From Streptomyces nigrescens (lineage in GTDB: Bacteria > Actinomycetota > Actinomycetes > Streptomycetales > Streptomycetaceae), in contig AP026073.1 in the NCBI GenBank assembly GCA_024349765.1, forward strand, positions 2,170,001 through 2,234,000: 64,000 nucleotides of DNA, read 5' to 3'. The notes under the pieces are model-generated. The model saw only the letters and a program-made list of their open reading frames with translations, searched no databases and was not told the DNA's origin. The translations under genes were made by a program, and so were the position numbers. This document shows positions 8,098 through 16,398 of the stretch, piece by piece (position 1 is the first letter of the stretch; each line of letters starts with the position of its first letter).

Positions 8098-9216
8098 TTA
8101 CGAGGCCTGCCGTGCGCCCGTCGCCGCCCGCTCGGCGTCGCGCTTGGCGACCTCCTCGCGCACCAGCGGGATGACGTACCGGCCGAAGTCGATGGCGTCG
8201 TCGAGCAGGTCGTAGCCGCGTGCGGAGAGGATGTCCACGCCGAGGTCGTAGTAGTCGAGCAGGGCCTGGGCGACGGTCTCCGGCGTACCGACCAGGGCGG
8301 TGGAGTTCCCCGCGCCGCCGGTCTCGGCCGCGGTCGGCGTCCAGAGGGCCCGGTCGTGCCGCTCGCCCTCGGCGGCCACCGCCAGCAGTCGCTGGGAGCC
8401 GGCGTTCTGCGGGCCGGTCAGCGGGTGGCGGCGGCTGAGCGCGCCGCCCGCCTTGTGCGCCTTGATCCGGTCCAGGGTGCGGTGCGCCTTCTCCCAGGCC
8501 AGGTCCTCGGTGGGCGCGATGATCGGCCGGAAGGCGACCTGGATCCTGGGGACGTCACTGCGGCCGGCCGCCCGGGCCGCCGCCTTCACCGAGGCGATCT
8601 GCTCGGCGGTCTGCGCCAGCGGCTCGCCCCACAGGCAGTAGATGTCCGCCTCGGCACCGCCCGCCGCGTACGCCGCCGGTGAGGAGCCTCCGAACGACAC
8701 CTGCGGGTGCGGTTGTTGGAGGGGGAAGGTGTCGGAGACGAAGTCGTGGAAGCGGTAGTGGGTGCCCTCGTGGTCGAAGGGCTCGTGGGTGGTCCAGATC
8801 TTCTTGACGATGCGGATGTATTCCCGGGTGCGGTCGTAGCGCTCGTCCTTGGTCAGGGTGTCGCCCTCGCGCCGCTGCTCGTGGTCGTTGCCGCCGGTGA
8901 TGAAGTGCACCGCGAGCCGGCCGTCGCTGATCCGGTCGAGCGTGGCGAACGTCTTCGCGGCGAAGGTCGGGTACGAGACGTTGGGGCGGTGCGCCACCAG
9001 GATCTGCAGGGTGTCGGTGCGGGCGGCGACATAGGCGGCGGCCGGGGAGGGGTCGGGGGAGCCGGAGCCGTAGGCGAACAGCACCCGGTCCCAGCCGTAC
9101 TCCTCGTGGGCGCGGGCGAGCTTGAGGGTGTAGTCCTTGTCGAAGGACGCACCGGAGCGGGGGGTGACTTCGGAACCGTCGTTGGTCGCGGCAATGCCGA
9201 GGAACTCGACAGGCAT
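8098..9216 (-). CDS. SsuD-type FMNH2-dependent (alkanesulfonate-like) monooxygenase
   Basis: 372 residues, luciferase-like TIM barrel. The start chosen is the ATG giving MPVEFLGIAATNDG, with GAGG upstream; a longer frame exists but adds an Arg/Pro-rich stretch unlike the family. Recognisable SsuD features are the LVAHRPNVSYPTFAAK strand near residue 80, the TGGN turn, QVSFGGSSPAAY near 178 and GGAGNSTALVGT near 320. Enzymes of this group use FMNH2 from a partner reductase to release sulfite from alkanesulfonates. No reductase or sulfonate transporter is adjacent, so the substrate is uncertain. Confidence 0.85.
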   Translation of the reverse strand: MPVEFLGIAATNDGSEVTPRSGASFDKDYTLKLARAHEEYGWDRVLFAYGSGSPDPSPAAAYVAARTDTLQILVAHRPNVSYPTFAAKTFATLDRISDGRLAVHFITGGNDHEQRREGDTLTKDERYDRTREYIRIVKKIWTTHEPFDHEGTHYRFHDFVSDTFPLQQPHPQVSFGGSSPAAYAAGGAEADIYCLWGEPLAQTAEQIASVKAAARAAGRSDVPRIQVAFRPIIAPTEDLAWEKAHRTLDRIKAHKAGGALSRRHPLTGPQNAGSQRLLAVAAEGERHDRALWTPTAAETGGAGNSTALVGTPETVAQALLDYYDLGVDILSARGYDLLDDAIDFGRYVIPLVREEVAKRDAERAATGARQAS

Positions 9217-9405
9217 GGGTAGGGCCTCGTCTTCTCGTAGGCGGGCGCGCCGGGGCGCCGGGAATCGCGGAGGGAAGGTCCGCGCCACGGAGAAGTCAGC
9301 GGCAACAGGAGGCGGACCACACCCGACCGAAGTCGATGTGGTCGCGGGTGACCAGCCGCGTGAGAGGACGCATGGGGTCAGTGGAACAGACGGATACCTG
9401 CACCG

Positions 9406-9609
9406 TCAACCAATTGCCGGACGGGGAGCGGGTGTTGGGCCCGCCTGCGGGGACGGTGTTCCGTCCGCCGGCCGGGCGACGTAGATCCAGTCGAAGCCGT
9501 CGTACCCCTCCGCGTCGAGATGCCGCGCCCGGCGGAGTCCGGCACGCACCGCCACGCGCTGGGAGGCGACGTTCGCCGGGCGGACGCGGGCGATCAGAGG
9601 GGTGTCGGG
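9406..9609 (-). pseudogene. Remnant of a GNAT acetyltransferase (C-terminal third only)
   Basis: About 67 codons on the minus strand read like the last part of a RimJ/RimL-type acetyltransferase: VRPANVASQRVAVRAGLRRA matches the usual N-x-x-S-x-R-V-A-x-x-x-G-[FL] end of the acetyl-CoA site, then EGYDGFDWIYVA and a stop. Upstream in frame there is no acetyltransferase N-terminus and no start or ribosome site, only sequence shared with the neighbouring ADP-ribosylglycohydrolase region. I read this as a 5'-deleted gene. It explains most of the 475-bp gap between 9217 and 9691. Confidence 0.55.
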
Positions 9610-9691
9610 CACCTGGTGGGACGCCGGGTGCGAAGCTCCGGAAGGGGGAAGGCGTCCCGGGGCGTGCGACGATGTCTCCGCGGGATCTTCC

Positions 9692-10624
9692 CTATACGCC
9701 GGCTGACACCAACTCCCTTGCCAGTACGGCGAGTTCATTCGCGTGCAGCACCGTGCCGCCGCATCCGGGCAGCGGGACGTGCAGGGGGCGGAGCCAGCGG
9801 TCCGGGATGGCGGCGGTGCCGTGGACGGCGCCGGCGAGCGCGCCGGTGACCGCGGCGACGGTGTCGGTGTCCCCGCCGAGGTCGATCGCGGCGCCCACCG
9901 CTTCCTCATACGAGCCGGTGCTGCGCAGCGCCCAGAGTGCGGAGCCCAGGCAGGGCCAGACCGCGCCGTTGAACTCGGTGGCGAGACCGGGGTGCCAGCC
10001 GGGTGCGAGGACGACGGCCCAGCGGTCGCGCTGGGCCGGGTCGACGGCATCGAGCGCCTCGGGCACGGCGGCCACCGGATCGCCGCCGTCCAGGGCGACC
10101 CGGACCAGCTCGTGGAAGACGGCCGTCCCCTCCCAGGCCGCCGGGTCCCCGTGCGTCAGTGCGGCCAGCCGCCGGGCGGCGTCCATCGTCGCGGTACGGC
10201 CGTAACGGGCGAAGTGGACGGCGGAGGGGGCGGCGCGCATGAGTGAACCGTTCCCGGCCGCCCGGGAGTTGTGGGCGAAGTGCGCGGCGGCCGCCCGGTC
10301 CCAGGGCAGGCCGCTGCCGAGTACGTCCTCGGTCTGCAGCCCGATGTCCTTGGGGTCGGCGGCCGCCCAGCGCCGGAAGCGGTGGAAGACGTCCGGGAGG
10401 TCGAGGCCGCCGCGTTCCAGGAGCGAGTGCGCGGTGAGCACCGCCATCTGCGTGTCGTCGGTGGCCTCACCGCGCTCCCAGCCGCCGCCCGCGTGCATCT
10501 CTCCCCGCCCGTCGGGAAACCGGGCGGTGTACGCGCCCGGCTCCCCGAACTCGAAGGGGGCGCCCAGGGCGTCCCCCACGGCTGACCCGAGGACGGTGGC
10601 TGTCGCGCGGTCGGTCCGGTCCAT
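9692..10624 (-). CDS. ADP-ribosylglycohydrolase (DraG family)
   Basis: 310 residues. The family's metal-binding motifs are present: GDALGAPFEF near residue 17, the TDDTQM motif at 55-60, GNGSLMRAAP near 123 and the C-terminal DLGGDTDTVAAV that completes the dinuclear magnesium site. These enzymes remove ADP-ribose from proteins, nucleic acids or small molecules. No ADP-ribosyltransferase or toxin is adjacent, so the target is unknown. It starts at an ATG, and the next upstream minus-strand gene ends 46 bp away. Confidence 0.92.
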   Translation of the reverse strand: MDRTDRATATVLGSAVGDALGAPFEFGEPGAYTARFPDGRGEMHAGGGWERGEATDDTQMAVLTAHSLLERGGLDLPDVFHRFRRWAAADPKDIGLQTEDVLGSGLPWDRAAAAHFAHNSRAAGNGSLMRAAPSAVHFARYGRTATMDAARRLAALTHGDPAAWEGTAVFHELVRVALDGGDPVAAVPEALDAVDPAQRDRWAVVLAPGWHPGLATEFNGAVWPCLGSALWALRSTGSYEEAVGAAIDLGGDTDTVAAVTGALAGAVHGTAAIPDRWLRPLHVPLPGCGGTVLHANELAVLARELVSAGV

Positions 10625-10670
10625 GGCGGCATTCTTCCGTGCGGGGTGCCGCCGGCCCGGCCCCGGGTCG

Positions 10671-11156
10671 TCAGCTGCGCGGTGCGGCGGCCCGGACCGC
10701 GCCGGCCCGGCCCGCCACGCCGCCCTCGCCCTTCCTCAGCCGCACCGCCGCCGCCCGTATCGCGAGGAAGAGCAGCACGCCGATCGGGGAGAGGAGGACG
10801 GTCAGGAGGAGCAGGGGGCCCATCAGGAGGGGGTGGAGGCGCAGGGTGCGGGCCTCGCGGTACATCCACTGGCCGAGGAACAGGTCCCAGGCGATCACCT
10901 GGGCCCAGATCGCCCCGGCCCCGCCGCCGAGGCGCAGCAGGTCCTGGAAGCCGGTGAGGTCGGGGTGGCTGACGGCCGCCCAGAGGTGCGGGAACACCGG
11001 GACGGCCAGGGCGAGGTAGACGACCAGGACCGGGACCATGGGGAGCGGTGAGGCGGCGATCCGGTCGGTCCAGCGCCAGCCGGGGGCCAGGATCAGCAGT
11101 GCCCAGAACGGCGCGGCGAGCAGGAAGGCCAGATCGAAGAGGGTGCTGGGGGTCAT
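10671..11156 (-). CDS. ABA4-like (DUF4281) membrane protein
   Basis: 161 residues with four hydrophobic helices: FDLAFLLAAPFWALLILAP, VPVLVVYLALAVPVF, AIWAQVIAWDLFLGQWMY and PLLLLTVLLSPIGVLLFL. The WDLFLGQWMYREA segment is characteristic of the ABA4-like family, named after a plant protein needed for neoxanthin formation. The bacterial role is not known to me. The start codon overlaps the stop of the upstream gene (ATGA), so the two are translationally coupled. The C-terminal tail is short and basic. Confidence 0.8.
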   Translation of the reverse strand: MTPSTLFDLAFLLAAPFWALLILAPGWRWTDRIAASPLPMVPVLVVYLALAVPVFPHLWAAVSHPDLTGFQDLLRLGGGAGAIWAQVIAWDLFLGQWMYREARTLRLHPLLMGPLLLLTVLLSPIGVLLFLAIRAAAVRLRKGEGGVAGRAGAVRAAAPRS

Positions 11157-12112
11157 GCGGGGGACTCCGTGGTGAGGGTGGGGGAGGGGGCGGTGAGGCC
11201 GGGGGCCGGGGTCGCGGTGCGGCGGCGGAGTGCCGCGTACGTCGCGAGGCCGGTGGCCGCCGCGAGGGCGGCGAGCGCGGTGAGTGTTGCGGCGTCGGGG
11301 TGCACGAGGGCCTGGCCGCGCAGGGCCTGCCAGGTGACCACGGCCAGCAGTCCGGTGAGGAAGCCGGCCGCGACCAGGACCAGCCGCAGCCGCACCCGTG
11401 CGTCCCGCAGCCGGGCGAACCGTCCGGCCAGCGCCTCGATCCCGTAGAGGAGGAGCGGCAGCGCCTGGAGGGCGTGCATGCCGACGAAGTGCGGGATGCG
11501 CAGATCGCCGCCGGTGGTGTTCCAGCCGGTCACCGGCATGGCCGGACCGCCGTCGGGGACGCCGACGCTGTGCGCGCCGACGGCGGTGCGCAGCCCGTCG
11601 GCCTGCTGCTCCGGGGTGGGCATCAGCATCAGCCCGCCGAGCGCGAGTCCGGCCAGTGCGATCAGCAGGCCGAGGCGGATCGCCCAGGTGGTGGCCCGGT
11701 CGCCGAGCCGGGCCCGGAAGAGCAGGACCGCGATGACGAGGGTGGCGGTCCACAGGGCCACGATGGTCAGCCCCATCACGATGAACAGGCCCCGGTCCAG
11801 CGGGGTTTCGACGTTGAAGTGGCTGCGCCGGCCGCGCAGGGCCTGGCCGGTGATGACGGCCATCTCGATCAGCCCGGACACCACGACCACATGGGCGGCC
11901 CGGTCGCCCAGCCGGCCGGGCGCGGGGCGCCGGGAGAGCATCCAGGCCAGCGTCAGCCCGTACGCGGCGAACGACACCGCGAACTTGAACGGCTTGAACC
12001 AGACCGGAGCCCCGAGCACGACCCGTTCGTCGACGATCAGGCCGACCGCGGTGACGGCCGCGAGCGCGGCCATCGCCCAGGTGAAGGCGAGCAGTGAACG
12101 GTATCTGGACAT
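11153..12112 (-). CDS. Polytopic membrane protein of unknown function, coupled to ABA4-like gene
   Basis: 319 residues with about eight hydrophobic helices and short loops; a Pro/Thr-rich tail ends the protein. The start is MSRYRSLLAF; an in-frame ATG 21 bp further upstream lacks better support. I cannot name a family. It is the first gene of a two-gene operon with the ABA4-like gene and is divergent from the MerR-type gene at 12314. The shared 200-bp region holds four GATAG/CTATC half-sites, so the MerR protein probably controls this pair. Confidence 0.75.
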   Translation of the reverse strand: MSRYRSLLAFTWAMAALAAVTAVGLIVDERVVLGAPVWFKPFKFAVSFAAYGLTLAWMLSRRPAPGRLGDRAAHVVVVSGLIEMAVITGQALRGRRSHFNVETPLDRGLFIVMGLTIVALWTATLVIAVLLFRARLGDRATTWAIRLGLLIALAGLALGGLMLMPTPEQQADGLRTAVGAHSVGVPDGGPAMPVTGWNTTGGDLRIPHFVGMHALQALPLLLYGIEALAGRFARLRDARVRLRLVLVAAGFLTGLLAVVTWQALRGQALVHPDAATLTALAALAAATGLATYAALRRRTATPAPGLTAPSPTLTTESPA

Positions 12113-12186
12113 GGGTCCCCCCAGGGATGGCACCGGTGCGCGGGCGCACGGGTGCCCAGGCGTGGGCCGGCGGCGGCCACAGAATG

Positions 12187-12224
12187 GATAGTGGCGCTTT
12201 CCGCTATCTGATAGCTGGACTATC
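12187..12224. promoter_or_regulatory. Array of four GATAG/CTATC half-sites between the membrane operon and merR-type gene
   Basis: GATAG 12187-12191, CTATC 12204-12208, GATAG 12210-12214 and CTATC 12220-12224. The middle pair forms the perfect palindrome GCTATC-T-GATAGC (12203-12215); the outer pairs form inverted repeats of 12- and 5-bp spacing. TATGAT at 12225-12230 looks like a -10 for the plus strand. A likely autoregulatory operator. Confidence 0.6.
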
Positions 12225-12313
12225 TATGATGGGGGCGGAATTGGCAAGGCCGGGTGTGCGGGGGCCCGGGGACAGGGCGGCGGGGCGGACCCCGGCGCGG
12301 GAAAGGGCGGCGG

Positions 12314-12955
12314 GTGCGGATGCGCATCGGGGAGCTGAGTCGTGCGACCGGGGTCGCGATACCGACGATCAAGTACTACGTCCGCGAGGGACTGCTGCCC
12401 GCGGGCCAGCTGACCAGCCCCAATCAGGCCCGTTACGACGACGGTCACGTCCGCAGACTGCGGCTGATCCGGGGGCTGATGGACGTCGGCGGGCTGTCCG
12501 TCGCGGCCGTGCGGGAGGTGCTGGCCGCCGTCGACGCACCCGAGGAGCCGGTACACAAGGTCCTCGGCGCGGCGCAGGAGGCGATCGCCCCGCCGCAGGC
12601 CGCAGCGCCGGACGGCATCGAGGAGGCGCGGCGCACGGTCGAGGGGCTGATCCGCCGGCGCGGCTGGCGGGTCGCCCCGCAGAACCCGTCCGTCGAGGCG
12701 CTGGCGGTCGCGCTGGCCACCCTCCAGGGCCTCGGCCACGGTGACTTCGAGGAGCTCCTCGAAGGCTACGCCGACGCCTGCGAGCGGGTGGCCGACGCCG
12801 ACCTGGCATGGGTGGGGCGCAACGCGGAGGTCGACCGCCTGGTGGAGAGCGTGGTGGTGGGGACCGTGGTCGGGGACGCGGTCCTGAGCGCGCTGCGCCG
12901 GCTGGCGCATGTGGACGCCTCGGCCCGCAGGTACGAGGGCGGGGAGACGGTCTGA
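12314..12955 (+). CDS. MerR-family transcription regulator
   Basis: 213 residues. The N-terminal MerR DNA-binding domain is clear (MRIGELSRATGVAIPTIKYY, then VREGLLPAG, and DDGHVRRLRLIRGL as the second helix pair, residues 3-70). The C-terminal region is helical, without the conserved cysteines of metal sensors, so it probably senses a small molecule or acts alone. GTG at 12314 fits best with the GAAAGGG site 6 bp upstream; ATG at 12320 is the alternative. It is divergent from the membrane operon at 11153-12112. Confidence 0.85.
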   Translation: MRMRIGELSRATGVAIPTIKYYVREGLLPAGQLTSPNQARYDDGHVRRLRLIRGLMDVGGLSVAAVREVLAAVDAPEEPVHKVLGAAQEAIAPPQAAAPDGIEEARRTVEGLIRRRGWRVAPQNPSVEALAVALATLQGLGHGDFEELLEGYADACERVADADLAWVGRNAEVDRLVESVVVGTVVGDAVLSALRRLAHVDASARRYEGGETV

Positions 12956-13054
12956 GGGGCGGTCGGCAGGCCCGGGGGCGGAGGATCCGGTGGCGGACGT
13001 CCGGTCGCGGGCCCGCCGGTGGAGCGGGGGGGGCGCGGAGAGGCTGACGTGGCG

Positions 13055-13912
13055 TCAGGAGGCGGCCGCGGGGGCGGTCTCCTGCTCCGCCTCGACCTGC
13101 TGGTTCCAGTCGCTCTTGGACGCCTGCCAGCCGTCCTCGTCGTGGCCGGTGCGCCAGTAGCCGGAGATGGACAGGTCCTCGCGCGGGATCTGGCGCTCGA
13201 CGCGGAGCAGCCGGCGCAGCTCCTTCACGAAGCCCGCCTCGCCGTGCACGAACGCCTGGACCCGGCCGGCCGGGAACGCCAGGTCCCGTACCGCGGCGAC
13301 CAGTTGGCGGCCGACCGGGGCGTCGCCGCGGTGCAGCCAGGTGATCCGCGCACCGGCCGGAACGGTCAGCTCCTGGCGCTCCTCGGGCCCGGCGACCTCG
13401 ATGAATGCGTGCACCGGGGTGCCGTCCGGGATCCGTGCCAGGGACGCGGCGATGGCCGGCAGTGCGCTCTCGTCGCCGGCCAGGAGGTGCCAATCGGCCG
13501 CCGGGTCCGGGGTGTAGGCGCCGCCGGGGCCGAGCAGGAAGATCTCGTCGCCCGGTTGCGCGGCCGCCGCCCAGGGGCCCGCCAGGCCCTCGTCGCCGTG
13601 CACCACGAAGTCCACGGTCAGCTCGCGGCTCTCCGCGTCCCAGGCGCGCACGGTGTACGTACGGGTCCGGGGCCAGCGGTCGCGCGGGAACTCGGCGCGG
13701 ATCCGCGCGATGTCGAACGGCTCCGGGTAGTCCACGCCGGGGAGCGGGAAGACCAGCTTGACGTAGTGGTCGGAGTACTCGCCCGCGGCGAACTCCGCCA
13801 GTCCCGCGCCGTCCAGCACCACCCGGACCATGTGCGGGGTGAGCTGCTCGGTGCGCCGCACCCGGGCGCGGTGCAGTGCGGGCTTCTTGCGGGACGGTCG
13901 TGTCGCTGCCAC
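13055..13912 (-). CDS. Siderophore-interacting protein (FAD-linked ferric-siderophore reductase)
   Basis: 285 residues. The FAD-binding part includes the RTYTVR motif near residue 83 (flavin phosphate and isoalloxazine contacts). The C-terminal SIP/NAD(P)H-binding part contains LLAGDESALPAIA near 145 and VHGEAGFVKELRRLL near 235, and the SGYWRTGHDEDGW end is typical of SIPs. Such enzymes reduce Fe(III)-siderophores in the cytoplasm to free the iron. A DmdR/Fur-type iron box lies 58 bp upstream, so iron repression is expected. No siderophore cluster is adjacent. Confidence 0.93.
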   Translation of the reverse strand: MAATRPSRKKPALHRARVRRTEQLTPHMVRVVLDGAGLAEFAAGEYSDHYVKLVFPLPGVDYPEPFDIARIRAEFPRDRWPRTRTYTVRAWDAESRELTVDFVVHGDEGLAGPWAAAAQPGDEIFLLGPGGAYTPDPAADWHLLAGDESALPAIAASLARIPDGTPVHAFIEVAGPEERQELTVPAGARITWLHRGDAPVGRQLVAAVRDLAFPAGRVQAFVHGEAGFVKELRRLLRVERQIPREDLSISGYWRTGHDEDGWQASKSDWNQQVEAEQETAPAAAS

Positions 13913-13969
13913 GGCAATCTCCCCTGACGCGGTGGTGGCCGGCGGGCCCGGAGAAACGGACCCGCCTTG

Positions 13970-13988
13970 TTAGGTATACCTAACCTAA
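13970..13988 (-). promoter_or_regulatory. Iron box (DmdR1-type operator)
   Basis: TTAGGTATACCTAACCTAA, 19 bp, close to the Streptomyces DmdR iron box (TTAGG...CCTAA arms). It lies between the exonuclease stop codon and the siderophore-interacting gene start, placing that gene under iron control. Confidence 0.88.
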
Positions 13989-13995
13989 CAGTAGT

Positions 13996-14934
13996 TCACC
14001 GGCGGAGCGTGACGAGCAGCCGCTGCAGGGCGCCGCCCAGGCCCCACTGCGCGGCCAGCGCCTCCAGGCGCTCGGGATCGGCCGGCTCCGCCGGCAGCGC
14101 GAGGTCCGCGTCCGGGACGGGCACGTCGGCGGCCACCTTGATCACCTTCGGGGCGACCGCGACGTACGGGCGGGCCTCCAGCAGGCGGGCGCGCTGTGCC
14201 GGGGTCAGCTTCGAGGCGGGGTCCTCCGCGGCGGCCATGATCCCGGCGAGGTCCCCGTAGGTGGCCAGCAGCTTCGCCGCGGTCTTCTCGCCGATTCCCG
14301 GGACGCCGGGCAGGCCGTCGCTGGGGTCGCCGCGCAGCAGTGCCAGATCGGCGTACCCCGGGCCGTCCACGCCGTACTTCTCGCGCAGCCACGCCTCGTC
14401 GGTGACCTGGAGGGTGCCGACGCCCTTGAGGGGGTACAGGACGCGGATGCCGCGCCGGTCGTCGACGAGCTGGTAGAGGTCCCGGTCGCCGGTGACGATG
14501 TCCACCGGGCCCGCCGCCCGCGCCGCGAGCGTGCCGATGATGTCGTCGGCCTCGTAGCCGGCCGCGCCGATCCGGGCGATGCCGAGCGCGTCCAGCACGT
14601 CCTCGATGACGGGGACCTGGGGGGAGAGGGTGTCGGGGATCTGCTCCTCGTCGGGCTCGGCGGAGCCGGCCGGGGCCTCCTCGGCGACCCGGTGCGCCTT
14701 GTAGGAGGGGATCAGATCGACCCGCCACTGGGGACGCCAGTCGAAGTCCATGCAGGCGACCAGGTCGTCGGGGTGGTGGTCCTGGACGAGCCGGGCGATG
14801 AAGTCCAGCAGACCGCGCACCGCGTTCACCGGCGTGCCGTCCGGGGCCCTGACCGATTCCGGTACCCCGAAATAGGCGCGGAAGTACAGCGAGGCGGTGT
14901 CGAGGAGCATCAGGCGTCGAGTCACACCCCGCAT
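13996..14934 (-). CDS. 5'-3' exonuclease (PIN/H3TH, polymerase-I-exonuclease-like)
   Basis: 312 residues, a stand-alone homologue of the DNA polymerase I 5' nuclease domain. Metal-binding acidic motifs are LMLLDTASLYFRA near residue 10, VACMDFDW, YEADDIIGTLA and TGDRDLYQLV. The helix-hairpin-helix segment LPGVPGIGEKTAAKLL binds DNA behind the active site. It likely trims flaps or RNA primers in repair or replication. MRGVTRRL is chosen as the start because the first catalytic Asp then sits at the usual distance. The gene is divergent from the betaine importer. Confidence 0.92.
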   Translation of the reverse strand: MRGVTRRLMLLDTASLYFRAYFGVPESVRAPDGTPVNAVRGLLDFIARLVQDHHPDDLVACMDFDWRPQWRVDLIPSYKAHRVAEEAPAGSAEPDEEQIPDTLSPQVPVIEDVLDALGIARIGAAGYEADDIIGTLAARAAGPVDIVTGDRDLYQLVDDRRGIRVLYPLKGVGTLQVTDEAWLREKYGVDGPGYADLALLRGDPSDGLPGVPGIGEKTAAKLLATYGDLAGIMAAAEDPASKLTPAQRARLLEARPYVAVAPKVIKVAADVPVPDADLALPAEPADPERLEALAAQWGLGGALQRLLVTLRR

Positions 14935-15060
14935 GATGCCGTATGCCCCAATCGTCGCCGCGATGTGATCTGGCACACCGATGTGTTTGCGCCGCATAAA
15001 GGCGGGCAGACGCGCAGCCGGAGCGGACCCGGTGGAGATTCAACATTTCCAGCGGTTAAC

Positions 15061-15113
15061 GACGGGCCGAACCCGTCCCGCACCACGACCTGCCGGCGGG
15101 GGTGGCAGGTCGT
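15061..15113 (+). promoter_or_regulatory. Two tandem hairpins in the leader of the glycine betaine importer
   Basis: GACGGG-N5-CCCGTC (15061-15077) is followed by ACGACCTGCC-N9-GGCAGGTCGT (15085-15113), then TTTCTC, 25 bp before the GTG start. The second resembles an intrinsic terminator placed in a leader, so attenuation or a riboregulator is possible. Confidence 0.45.
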
Positions 15114-15138
15114 TTCTCGTGCGACAAGAGAGGTATAT

Positions 15139-16398
15139 GTGTCCAGGCTGCAAGCCGAGCACCTGTACAAGGTGTTCGGCAGACGACCCGAGGACGCGGT
15201 ACGCCGACTCGAAGCCGGCGCGAGCCGGGACGAATTGCGGGCCGAAGGCACCACCGCCGCCGTGATCGATGCGTCGATCGAGGTGGACGAGGGGCAGATC
15301 TTCGTCGTCATGGGCCTGTCCGGGTCCGGCAAGTCCACGCTGCTGCGCATGCTCAACGGCCTGCTGGAGCCGACCGCCGGAAGCGTGCGGATCGACGGCC
15401 AGGACCTCACCTCCCTCAGCGACAAGGAACTGCGCGCGGTCCGCTCCCGGAAGATCTCCATGGTCTTCCAGCACTTCGCGCTCTTCCCGCACCGCAGCGT
15501 CCTGGAGAACGCCGCCTACGGGCTGGAGGTCCAGGGCGTGCCGCGCGCCGAGCGCGAGCGGCGGGCCACCGAGGCACTGGAACTCACCGGCCTCAAGGGC
15601 TGGGAGAAGTCCTGGCCCGACGAGCTGTCCGGCGGCATGCAGCAGCGCGTGGGCCTGGCCCGGGCGCTGGCCACCGACGCCGACCTGCTGCTGATGGACG
15701 AGTCGTTCAGCGCGCTGGACCCGCTGATCCGCCGCGACATGCAGGACCAGCTGCTGGAACTGCAGAAGACCCTCAAGAAGACCATCGTCTTCATCACCCA
15801 CGACCTCAACGAGGCGATGCGCCTCGGCGACCGGATCGCGGTGATGCGGGACGGCCGGATCGTGCAGACCGGCAGCGCCGAGGACATCCTCGTGCGCCCC
15901 GCCAACGACTACGTCGCGTCCTTCATCCAGGACGTGGACCGCAGCCGGGTGCTGACCGCCGGCGCGGTGATGGCCGAGGTCGGCACGGTGCTCGGCGGCA
16001 GCACGCCGGAGGGCGGCACGCTCGGTACGGCCGCGGAGTTCCGCGCCGCGGCGCCCGCCACCGTGGACGTCGACACCCCGCTGGTGGAGCTGTTCACCCC
16101 CTGCTCGGCCAGCAGCGTCCCCGTGGCGGTGACCGACGACAAGGGCGCCGTGATCGGTGCCGTACCGGCCGAGCGGCTGCTCGCGGTGCTCGGCGAGCCC
16201 GCCGAACAGGGCGCGGAGCAGGAGCCGGCGGCTCCCGGCGTCCCCGCCCAGCCCGCGGTGAAGACCCTCGCGAAGACGGCGGAGACCACCGCGGAATCGA
16301 CGAAGACCACCGTGGAGACGACGAAGACCGCCGCGGAGACGGGTGACGACGAACCCGGTGACGGCGACGCCGAGGGCAAGGTGATCGCCGGTGCCTAG
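15139..16398 (+). CDS. Glycine betaine/proline-type ABC transporter ATPase (ProV/OpuAA)
   Basis: 419 residues. Walker A GLSGSGKST near residue 62, Q-loop MVFQHFALFPH near 112, signature LSGGMQQRVGLARAL near 164 and Walker B LLLMDESFSALDP near 187. The C-terminal part has a CBS-like region (residues about 270-355), which in this family senses ionic strength, then a Lys/Thr/Glu-rich tail of repeated ETTK-like units that I do not know from other members. GTG at 15139 has AGAGAGG 6 bp upstream. It overlaps the permease gene by 8 bp. It energises uptake of osmoprotectants. Confidence 0.93.
   Translation: MSRLQAEHLYKVFGRRPEDAVRRLEAGASRDELRAEGTTAAVIDASIEVDEGQIFVVMGLSGSGKSTLLRMLNGLLEPTAGSVRIDGQDLTSLSDKELRAVRSRKISMVFQHFALFPHRSVLENAAYGLEVQGVPRAERERRATEALELTGLKGWEKSWPDELSGGMQQRVGLARALATDADLLLMDESFSALDPLIRRDMQDQLLELQKTLKKTIVFITHDLNEAMRLGDRIAVMRDGRIVQTGSAEDILVRPANDYVASFIQDVDRSRVLTAGAVMAEVGTVLGGSTPEGGTLGTAAEFRAAAPATVDVDTPLVELFTPCSASSVPVAVTDDKGAVIGAVPAERLLAVLGEPAEQGAEQEPAAPGVPAQPAVKTLAKTAETTAESTKTTVETTKTAAETGDDEPGDGDAEGKVIAGA

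Noticed and set aside
13985-15046. 353-codon minus-strand frame overlapping the exonuclease
   Set aside because: Out of frame with the motif-bearing exonuclease; Arg/Gly-rich shadow that runs through the iron box.
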